From NCBI GenBank assembly GCA_934155625.1, contig CAKPHD010000043.1, positions 1 to 11,350 on the forward strand: 11,350 nucleotides of DNA. The letters are read 5' to 3'. Shown here one piece after another: positions 6,683 through 11,350 of the stretch. Within the stretch, counting starts at the first letter, position 1, and every line of letters starts with the position of its first letter. A program made the translations under genes and the position numbers. The notes beneath the pieces are model-generated. The model saw nothing but the letters and a program-made list of their open reading frames with translations, made no database searches and was not told where the DNA came from. The stretch comes from an uncultured Clostridia bacterium (GTDB lineage: Bacteria; Bacillota; Clostridia; TANB77; CAG-508).

Positions 6683-6711
6683 TTGACATTTTTTATAAAA
6701 CTGTATATAAT
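6683..6711 (+). promoter_or_regulatory. Consensus sigma-A promoter of tRNA-fMet
   Basis: A perfect TTGACA (6683-6688) and a perfect TATAAT (6706-6711) are separated by 17 nt. The first base of the tRNA is 18 nt after the -10. Full consensus at both hexamers is typical of strong stable-RNA promoters. Confidence 0.92.
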
Positions 6712-6729
6712 ATAAAAGTACTGACACAT

Positions 6730-6805
<76 letters not shown>

Positions 6806-6810
6806 AAATT

Positions 6811-6844
6811 AAAAGATTTTACTATAAATAGTAAAATCTTTTTT
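6811..6844. terminator. Bidirectional terminator between tRNA-fMet and the Nudix-methyltransferase gene
   Basis: A perfect 14-bp stem (6811-6824 with 6829-6842) has a TAAA loop and a T-rich continuation on the plus strand; on the minus strand it also ends in TTTT. It lies 5 nt after the tRNA CCA and 13 nt after the stop of the convergent gene, so it can serve both. Its 14-nt right arm TAGTAAAATCTTTT also occurs exactly in the XRE terminator at 6614-6627. Confidence 0.88.
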
Positions 6845-6856
6845 ATTTATGTGAAA

Positions 6857-7963
6857 CTATACAAAACTTTTATTTTTTCTAGCCACTACAATAAACAAAT
6901 GCCAATGTTTAATTTCATTTAATCCTGTAGTGCCATCTTTTTCTACTTCTTTAAAATTAATGATTTCAAAATCTTCAAATAAATTTATCACTTCTTCTTT
7001 TTTAAAAAATTTCATATTAGATTTATTATTCACCCAGGAATCATTTATTCCGAAAAAATTCCCCACAAAATATCCATCTAATTCTATACTGTCAGTAATT
7101 TTTTTCCAAAGTTCTTGAAAACTTTCTTTTCTACAAAATGAAAGACTATAATTGGCAACAAGTAAATTACATTTTTCTAATTTAACATCCTCAAAAATTT
7201 GCTTTTGAAATTCAAATTTAGTCAACTGTTCTTGTTTCAATCTTTTAGAAATTCTATTTTTAACCTCTTCTCTATCAATTGCAATAACATCCCATCCGTT
7301 ATTAATTAAATATACTGTATCATTTCCAGACCCACAGCCTAAGTCTATTGCTTTTTGAGGATTATATTCGCAATTTTCCAAAAAATATTTTACATTTGGT
7401 GTAGGCTTATCAGCTTCTGTGTTATTGTAATATTTTTCCGCATTCTTTTTGTGCAATTTTTTTAAAGCTAGTTTATACTCCTCTTCACCAAAATTTATTG
7501 TCGGTACAATTTCTTTATTTTTATACATTTGCATAAATTGTTCAATTGTGACCCACTTAGCATCAGTGGCTTCACCATCTGGAAATGTTATTTCATTTAT
7601 ATTAATATCTTTCTGAAACAACCACAAATCCTTAAAATCAGGAACGGCTTTATCCCTTTTGACTTCTTTTAAAAATATGGCTTCCTCTCTTGAAAATTCA
7701 ATTCCAAGCTCTTCTTTTAATTCACGCAGAATTCCGTCTAAGCTACTCTCCCCTGCTAATATCGAACCACTATTGCATTCCCATAGTCCGCCATATTTTT
7801 TAAATTCAGCTCTTTTGCTTATTAAGATTTCTTTTTTATGATTTAAAATTACTCCCGTTACTACAATGTGATATTCTCCATCTTTAAATTGATAAACATC
7901 TCTTTCTGCTTTTCTTCCTGTTTTCTCTCTATTTGCATCATATATATCCCAAAGCTCTCCCAT
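6857..7963 (-). CDS. Fusion protein: Nudix hydrolase + class I SAM-dependent methyltransferase (TehB-like)
   Basis: This 368-residue cytoplasmic protein has two domains. Residues 1 to about 170 form an ELWDIYD-type Nudix domain with a full Nudix box (Gly66, Glu72, REL-K-EE-L-GI at 80-88), paralogous to the separate Nudix protein at 3853-4374. After KKLHKKNAEKYYNN comes a Rossmann-fold methyltransferase (about 175-368) with motif I DLGCGSG (207-213) for S-adenosylmethionine and acidic Asp230 (VIAID). The segment KPTPNVKYFLE before motif I resembles TehB/thiopurine-methyltransferase-like small-molecule enzymes. Both domains seem intact, with no stop or frameshift at the junction. ATG 7963 is 5 nt after AGGAGG, which overlaps the stop of the preceding Nudix gene (9-nt gap), so the two are an operon. 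Substrates are unknown; the Nudix half may clean up a toxic nucleotide or metabolite that the other half methylates. Confidence 0.9.
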   Translation of the reverse strand: MGELWDIYDANREKTGRKAERDVYQFKDGEYHIVVTGVILNHKKEILISKRAEFKKYGGLWECNSGSILAGESSLDGILRELKEELGIEFSREEAIFLKEVKRDKAVPDFKDLWLFQKDININEITFPDGEATDAKWVTIEQFMQMYKNKEIVPTINFGEEEYKLALKKLHKKNAEKYYNNTEADKPTPNVKYFLENCEYNPQKAIDLGCGSGNDTVYLINNGWDVIAIDREEVKNRISKRLKQEQLTKFEFQKQIFEDVKLEKCNLLVANYSLSFCRKESFQELWKKITDSIELDGYFVGNFFGINDSWVNNKSNMKFFKKEEVINLFEDFEIINFKEVEKDGTTGLNEIKHWHLFIVVARKNKSFV

Positions 7964-7972
7964 AATCTCCTC

Positions 7973-8446
7973 CTAGTTTAAATCATTATTTATTCTATGG
8001 ACTGGTAAATCTTTTTCTTTTAACACTTGTTTTGCTGCTTGTGGTAATAATGGATATTCTTCAATTTTGTCTAACTCTAGCCATTCATATTGTAGATAAT
8101 CTTTCCCTTCTAGATTTTTTAATGTATGTTCTATTTTTTTATCATCCTCGTCAACAAATTCACCTTTATGTATAAATAGAATTTCATGATATTTTGACCC
8201 TTTCATTTCGAAAAAGTTTTCTATAGTTGATACATATCCTGTAATTTCGATCTCTTTTCCTAGCTCTTCCATAACTTCTCTTTTTACTGTTTTTTCTGAG
8301 TCCTCGCCAATCTCAACTCTTCCACCTATTAGTGCATAATGTCCTTTATTTAAATTTCTGTGTGCTAATACCTTTCCATTGTGTATAATTACTACTGCTG
8401 CTCTTATATTTAATTTATATTCTCCTACATCTAAAGTTAAATCCAT
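7973..8446 (-). CDS. Nudix hydrolase (ADP-ribose/MutT-like)
   Basis: The product is a 157-residue single-domain cytoplasmic hydrolase. The Nudix box is Gly42, Glu48, then REV-M-EE-L-G (56-63), with Lys64 where the consensus has a hydrophobic residue; the metal-binding glutamates are kept. The N-terminal half (LNIRAAVVIIHNGKVLAHRN...YALIGGRVEIGED) is the standard Nudix beta-grasp lead-in. It is only distantly like the ELWD-type Nudix proteins nearby and belongs to a different subgroup. The start at 8446 has AGAAGG about 8 nt upstream, a moderate SD. Its stop overlaps the SD of the Nudix-methyltransferase gene, so the two are co-transcribed. The inverted repeat at 8486-8523 separates it from the bile salt hydrolase gene; no clear promoter of its own was found. 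The substrate is unknown. Confidence 0.9.
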   Translation of the reverse strand: MDLTLDVGEYKLNIRAAVVIIHNGKVLAHRNLNKGHYALIGGRVEIGEDSEKTVKREVMEELGKEIEITGYVSTIENFFEMKGSKYHEILFIHKGEFVDEDDKKIEHTLKNLEGKDYLQYEWLELDKIEEYPLLPQAAKQVLKEKDLPVHRINNDLN

Positions 8447-8485
8447 ATTTTATACCTTCTTTCATTTTTTATTATTTTTTATATG

Positions 8486-8523
8486 TAATTATCCACAATA
8501 AGAGCTATTATTGTGGATAATTA
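8486..8523. repeat. Perfect 16-bp inverted repeat containing two opposed DnaA-box sequences
   Basis: The arms 8486-8501 and 8508-8523 are exactly complementary around a GAGCTA loop. Each arm carries the 9-mer TTATCCACA (8489-8497, and its complement at 8512-8520), identical to the DnaA-box consensus. It lies 4 nt beyond the bile salt hydrolase stop, where a terminator would be expected. On the minus strand, however, the stem is followed by ACATATAAAAAA, with no U-run, so it is not a canonical terminator. It may stop transcription, protect the mRNA end or titrate DnaA. Confidence 0.75.
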
Positions 8524-8527
8524 TATT

Positions 8528-9502
8528 CTAATTTTGTATTTTTATTTGTTCATCCTTTATTAAGGGATACCTTATTAAATTATTAATATTCAAATCTTCT
8601 TTACGCATATCAACAGCTGTAATTTGATGATTATCATATGTGGTATAATAATAAATTCCTTTTGTTGCATTGCAACAAGATGTATAAATTGTTATTTCAT
8701 ATTTACCATTTTCTAATTCACAACATCCTCTTTGCTGATCAACAGAATTTAAAATGTGAAAGAATTGACTAACGCTTTCGTTTTCTCCTTCTGCTGATAC
8801 AGAATTCATCTTTACAAATGCTACTCTAACAAATCTAGATTGTGACGATAAATCACCTGGAAGTCCTATTGCTCCCATTCCTCTACTATATTTTTGTAAA
8901 TTTAAATTGGATGCAAATTTATTTTCTGGTGCTTTATTTGATAAGTTCATATAATTGTTTAGTGCAAACATCTGCTTATCAAATGGTGGATTATTGGCTA
9001 ATACTCCTACAGGATTTTCGTATACTTTTATTCCTTCCTGCACCGCTTCTACTGTTATTGCTTCGTCTTTATCTGCAATAATCCAGTGCAATTGTGCCAA
9101 TGGTAATTGTGAATTGAATGGAATATTTGTTAAATTAATTTTTTCTATCAATTTTTTTGCTTCTTCTGTAGTTGCACATTGGCTTAAAATCCATGGTATA
9201 AATTCAAATTGCGCTATATTGTCTTTTCCTTCTATTGATTCATTATAATATGTGTTTCCTACAAAGTTGAGACCTGCTATCCCTAATCCTTTTTCGTTTA
9301 CAGCATCATAATATAATGGATATTCTTCTGCTACATACGCCATTCCTATTATGGCATAATGAGTATTTATTGTTTCTTTTTCTTTAAATTTGAATGGATA
9401 ATTTCGCGGTGTTATTGTTATTTCTTCCATATAAGAATATTCATAATCTAATGTCCTTCCAAAATAAAAGTCATTGGTTTTATATGTTGCTGCTGTACAC
9501 AT
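8528..9502 (-). CDS. bsh: Choloylglycine hydrolase (bile salt hydrolase / penicillin V acylase family)
   Basis: This 324-residue Ntn hydrolase removes glycine or taurine from conjugated bile salts in the cytoplasm. Start ATG 9502 puts the nucleophile Cys at residue 2 (MCTAATYKT), exposed when Met is removed; GGAGGAG is 5 nt upstream. A longer start would bury the Cys and inactivate the enzyme. The conserved residues are visible: Arg16 and Asp19 (FGRTLD), Asn79 (GIAGLNFVG), Asn171 (VLANNPPFD) and Arg223 (GLPGDLSSQSRFVR). No signal peptide, as usual for Gram-positive bile salt hydrolases. The P-loop kinase-like gene ends 13 nt upstream, so the two probably share an operon. The sister activity in this family is penicillin V acylase; the GLPGDLSSxSRFVR motif and gut-type context favour bile salts, but substrate choice cannot be proved from motifs. 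Confidence 0.94.
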   Translation of the reverse strand: MCTAATYKTNDFYFGRTLDYEYSYMEEITITPRNYPFKFKEKETINTHYAIIGMAYVAEEYPLYYDAVNEKGLGIAGLNFVGNTYYNESIEGKDNIAQFEFIPWILSQCATTEEAKKLIEKINLTNIPFNSQLPLAQLHWIIADKDEAITVEAVQEGIKVYENPVGVLANNPPFDKQMFALNNYMNLSNKAPENKFASNLNLQKYSRGMGAIGLPGDLSSQSRFVRVAFVKMNSVSAEGENESVSQFFHILNSVDQQRGCCELENGKYEITIYTSCCNATKGIYYYTTYDNHQITAVDMRKEDLNINNLIRYPLIKDEQIKIQN

Positions 9503-9515
9503 ATTATCTCCTCCT

Positions 9516-10103
9516 TTATTCTTTGTCAATACTTTTTAGTTCAATTTCTTTTACTATTTGATCAATCTTTTCATTTCTATTGCCAGATGTATCAAAAAAA
9601 TTAATTCCATATCTTTCGCATTTTGCTCTGTCATTTTTACTGTTTTTTATTACATCATTGCATATTGTTTTTAATCTTTCGTCTCCAATATAGTTGGTCC
9701 AGTCATTTTCTTCATCATTTTCCCTAATTTGATATGCAAGACTTTCTACAGTTTCGTTTGGCATTCCAAGACAGTATATGTCAAAATCTGATTTAAAGTA
9801 TTCTATTGCTTTTTCTACACTTATATCATTTGTTTCTAATATGATTTTTTGATTTGTTCTTTCTGTTTCGATTTCCATTTGTTTTACAATATTATACATT
9901 AATTCGTCCATGTCTTCTTCTGTCATTATATCTTTTTTTATTTCGTTTTCTGGCGTTTCTTTTTTTCTTATTATAGATTTAATTGCTGTTGAATATACAT
10001 CTCCTCGTATTATTTCGTAATTATTATATTTTTTGAATAAATTGTTTGCAACTGTTGTTTTGCCGCAACGCGGCTCTCCTATGATTAAAATGTTCTTACT
10101 TAT
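9516..10103 (-). CDS. P-loop nucleotide kinase-like protein, apparent ATA start codon
   Basis: An ATG-initiated reading would give only 136 residues (from 9926), but the open frame continues upstream with clear protein sequence and reaches 195 residues if it starts at ATA 10103. The extension supplies the whole nucleotide-binding N-terminus: SKNILIIGEPRCGKTTVANN, a hydrophobic beta strand plus Walker A (GxxxxGKT, residues 9-16), as in adenylate/shikimate-kinase-like P-loop proteins. GGAGG lies 8 nt before the ATA, the spacing expected of a real start. No ATG, GTG or TTG is available in frame between an upstream TAA (about 10144) and residue 61. A later region (KIILETNDIS...FDIYCLG) fits the core strands of the fold. 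Substrate unknown. It is first in an operon with the bile salt hydrolase. If ATA cannot initiate, this is a start-codon mutant pseudogene. Confidence 0.75.
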   Translation of the reverse strand: MSKNILIIGEPRCGKTTVANNLFKKYNNYEIIRGDVYSTAIKSIIRKKETPENEIKKDIMTEEDMDELMYNIVKQMEIETERTNQKIILETNDISVEKAIEYFKSDFDIYCLGMPNETVESLAYQIRENDEENDWTNYIGDERLKTICNDVIKNSKNDRAKCERYGINFFDTSGNRNEKIDQIVKEIELKSIDKE

Positions 10104-10167
10104 TTTCGCTTCCTCCTTTATGTTTTTCGGGTAATTGTTTATGATGAATTAAGCAAACGACTTATCT

Positions 10168-10196
10168 AGTCTAACATAGTTTTGCTGTTTTGTAAA
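10168..10196 (-). promoter_or_regulatory. Promoter of the kinase-bile salt hydrolase operon
   Basis: On the minus strand, TTTACA (10191-10196) and TAGACT (10168-10173) lie 17 nt apart, with TGT directly before the -10, an extended -10 motif that compensates for its 4/6 match. It is about 65 nt upstream of the ATA start. Confidence 0.55.
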
Positions 10197-10249
10197 TGTT
10201 TTTTCTGTGAATTGTTTGGGAATTTTTTTCTTTTTTTCTATCTAGTATA

Positions 10250-10276
10250 GAAAGTTCTCCAACAATGAGAACTTTC
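10250..10276. repeat. Inverted repeat between the membrane-protein terminator and the kinase promoter
   Basis: GAAAGTTCTC (10250-10259) pairs perfectly with GAGAACTTTC (10267-10276) around a 7-nt loop. Neither strand has a T-run directly after it, so it is not a standard terminator. It lies about 55 nt upstream of the kinase operon -35 and could be a backup terminator stem or a regulatory dyad. Confidence 0.55.
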
Positions 10277-10284
10277 CTACTATA

Positions 10285-10316
10285 AATAAAACACTTACCT
10301 AAGTAAGTGTTTTATT
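10285..10316 (-). terminator. Terminator of the membrane-protein gene
   Basis: A perfect 14-bp stem (10285-10298 with 10303-10316) has a CTAA loop and is followed on the minus strand by ATAG. The A/T-rich outer stem supplies the TTTTATT run. It starts directly after the stop codon. Confidence 0.85.
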
Positions 10317-10916
10317 TTAATACATGGAAGCTTCTATAATTTTAAAAGTAGCATTTTTCATTGTGTCTATTTTGTCTGATGACACTAAAGTAAATATATC
10401 AAAGTTTTGACTTTGTCCTGCTGCTAAATTATTTGCATAAACATAATCCTCATTAATTCTTGTACCTGCATCATCTACCGCTTCTATATGGAAGCTAAAA
10501 GATTTCTTTTCACTAGTTTTATTTGTAACTTTTACCGTTAGTTTCGTATTAGTTATCCCATAACTTCCTTTTGTTACTTCGAAATTTCCTAACTCTACAT
10601 TTGCATCATTTGCTAATATCTCTTCTGTACTTGAGCCTGTTGCCTTATCTAAGTTCGAACTAACTTCATTTAAACTATCTGATAAAGCTTGTTGAGAGTT
10701 TATTGTAATCGCTATAGCCAATATACATAAAATCACTCCTACTATTGCCTGTCCTTTACTAGCTTTTTTAATTAATGCTACTATTCCAAATATTATTCCA
10801 ATTAATCCTAATATAAATGATACATTGTTTACTATTGGAATAAATGATGTGCATATTCCTATAATTCCTAGCACTAATCCAGCAGTTGCAAATCCACTTT
10901 TCTTTTTTTCTTCCAT
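10317..10916 (-). CDS. DUF4190-like membrane protein with extracytoplasmic C-terminal domain
   Basis: The 199-residue protein has a short charged N-terminus (MEEKKKSG). Gly-rich hydrophobic segments follow at about 8-28, 31-50 and 57-76, matching the DUF4190-type pattern (GLVLGIIG...ILGLIGIIFGIVAL...KGQAIVGVILCILAI). A linker rich in Ser/Asn leads to a beta-rich domain (about 105-199: YGITNTKLTVKVTNKTSEKKSFSFHIEAVD) resembling FxLYD/immunoglobulin-like domains of Gram-positive envelope proteins, probably outside the membrane. ATG 10916 is chosen because GGGAGG is 8 nt upstream; a TTG at 10922 is only 2 nt from it. It is monocistronic with its own terminator. Upstream are a sigma-A-like promoter and two Spo0A-type boxes, suggesting growth-phase or sporulation-linked control. 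The molecular function is unknown. Confidence 0.87.
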   Translation of the reverse strand: MEEKKKSGFATAGLVLGIIGICTSFIPIVNNVSFILGLIGIIFGIVALIKKASKGQAIVGVILCILAIAITINSQQALSDSLNEVSSNLDKATGSSTEEILANDANVELGNFEVTKGSYGITNTKLTVKVTNKTSEKKSFSFHIEAVDDAGTRINEDYVYANNLAAGQSQNFDIFTLVSSDKIDTMKNATFKIIEASMY

Positions 10917-10939
10917 TTCCAATTCCTCCCTTTATTTTT

Positions 10940-10967
10940 ATTATAAATTAATTATATCACTTTTCAA
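10940..10967 (-). promoter_or_regulatory. Promoter of the DUF4190-like gene
   Basis: On the minus strand, TTGAAA (10962-10967) and a perfect TATAAT (10940-10945) are 16 nt apart. A second TATAAT at 10951-10956 lacks a well-placed -35. The tandem Spo0A-type boxes begin about 10 nt upstream of the -35. Confidence 0.65.
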
Positions 10968-10975
10968 AAAAAATA

Positions 10976-10993
10976 TTGTCGAACCTTGTCGAA
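10976..10993 (+). promoter_or_regulatory. Two tandem Spo0A (0A) boxes
   Basis: TTGTCGAA occurs twice in direct repeat (10976-10983 and 10986-10993), separated by CC. Each contains TGTCGAA, which fits the Spo0A consensus TGNCGAA exactly. The 10-nt period places both on the same face of the helix, the arrangement known from the abrB operator. They lie about 60-75 nt upstream of the DUF4190-like start and next to its -35. Activation or repression is possible. Confidence 0.65.
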
Positions 10994-11061
10994 AGAGTAT
11001 GCTTTTTTTATTTTTTTGTACTTATCTATAATATATATGATTTTTGAATTTTTTTGCTTTT

Positions 11062-11081
11062 ACCTTGGGGTTATGAGCCCG
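11062..11081 (-). other. Putative attachment-site core derived from the tRNA-fMet anticodon arm
   Basis: On the minus strand these 20 nt match the tRNA-fMet anticodon stem-loop and following variable bases (6757-6776) at 19 of 20 positions, including CGGGCTCATAACCC. The flanks do not match the tRNA on either side, so it is not a tRNA fragment left by simple truncation. Tyrosine-recombinase elements often use tRNA anticodon or T arms as crossover cores. It stands in opposite orientation to the tRNA in this window. Confidence 0.55.
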
Positions 11082-11105
11082 TAAGTGTTGATATTGCTGA
11101 ATTTG

Positions 11106-11227
11106 GTGTAATTGTGTTTAGTCTTGTTAGAGTAAGTTAATCGGTGAAATTGGTAATGCTTTGTTTGTGTTAAAATGTGTTTAAAATTGTGTAATTTTGT
11201 AGAAAGTGTGACCAAGGTGTGACTAAG
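11106..11227 (+). repeat. Cluster of GTGT-type short direct repeats, arm-site-like
   Basis: GTGTGACCAAG and GTGTGACTAAG are adjacent (11206-11216 and 11217-11227; 10 of 11 identical). Before them GTGTTAAAA (11167), GTGTTTAAAA (11177) and GTGTAATTTT (11189) recur at 10-12 nt steps, and GTGTAATT/GTGTTTAG occur at 11107-11121. Helically phased short repeats beside a tRNA-like core resemble integrase arm-binding sites. No gene is seen in this stretch. Confidence 0.5.
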
Positions 11228-11233
11228 AAACCG

Positions 11234-11262
11234 AAAAAAAAAAGGATAGTCTACTACTATCC
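11234..11262 (-). terminator. Strong terminator of the partial gene at the right edge
   Basis: GGATAGT (11244-11250) pairs with ACTATCC (11256-11262) around CTACT. On the minus strand the stem is followed by ten consecutive T. It lies 13 nt after the stop codon of the right-edge gene. Confidence 0.88.
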
Positions 11263-11275
11263 ATAATACATCCCA

Positions 11276-11350
11276 TTAAATTATATTACTATCATCATAA
11301 TCATAATCTGGATATGTTTTATCATATAAATCCATATCATAGTACTTTTT
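11276..11350 (-). CDS. 3' end of an unidentified protein gene, cut by window edge
   Basis: Only 24 C-terminal residues are visible, a Tyr/Asp-rich acidic tail (including YDMDLYDKTYPDYDYDD) ending in SNII. The frame ends in TAA and is followed by a strong terminator, which supports a real gene end. Its position, with its 3' end facing arm-like repeats and a tRNA-like core, is where an integrase or other terminal gene of an integrative element is often found. The tail itself identifies no family, so the function is unknown. Confidence 0.6.
   Translation of the reverse strand, partial: KKYYDMDLYDKTYPDYDYDDSNII

Noticed and set aside
9516..9926. 136-residue ATG-initiated version of the P-loop protein as the full gene
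   Set aside because: It lacks the Walker A found in the same open frame just upstream and has no SD before the ATG at 9926.

Overview
The window is very AT-rich, with poly-T/poly-A intergenic stretches, strong AGGAGG-type Shine-Dalgarno (SD) sites and many rho-independent terminators. It encodes a choloylglycine (bile salt) hydrolase and an AgrC-like GHKL kinase, and carries two tandem Spo0A-type boxes. Together these point to a low-GC Firmicute, probably a gut-associated member of the Clostridia from a spore-forming lineage. This is inferred from content; no marker gene fixes the species.

Layout. (1) 1-1827, minus strand: histidine phosphatase, membrane J-domain protein and a short-chain dehydrogenase cut by the window edge, in one tight operon with a promoter at 1800-1827. 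(2) 1848-3838, minus: a cytoplasmic GH13 alpha-amylase/neopullulanase-type enzyme with its own promoter and terminator. (3) 3853-5815, minus: a GHKL sensor kinase whose end overlaps the start of a Nudix hydrolase gene by 26 nt; no response regulator is adjacent. (4) 5821-6233: a 380-480 bp region without a long gene. It holds a bidirectional terminator, a possible 16-residue amphipathic peptide ORF with a good SD, a GC-raised patch and a long dyad. (5) 6234-6842, plus: an XRE-type regulator, its terminator, then an initiator tRNA-fMet with a perfect-consensus promoter and its terminator. (6) 6857-10196, minus: a P-loop kinase-like gene that seems to start at ATA, bile salt hydrolase, a perfect 16-bp inverted repeat holding two DnaA-box sequences, a Nudix hydrolase, and a Nudix-methyltransferase fusion. 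(7) 10285-10993, minus: a membrane protein with an extracytoplasmic domain, preceded by a sigma-A-like promoter and two Spo0A-type boxes. (8) 11062-11350: a 20-nt copy (19/20) of the tRNA-fMet anticodon arm in inverted orientation, followed by tandem GTGT-type repeats, a strong terminator and the 3' end of a minus-strand gene. This resembles the attachment end of a tRNA-targeting integrative element.

The genes look like a housekeeping/accessory mix: glycogen or maltodextrin breakdown, nucleotide-type substrate clean-up (three Nudix domains within about 4.6 kb), bile tolerance, and signalling. The points most worth a second look are the ATA start of the kinase gene, the Nudix-methyltransferase fusion, the tandem Spo0A boxes, the tRNA-like att core with arm-type repeats, and the small peptide ORF upstream of an orphan GHKL kinase.
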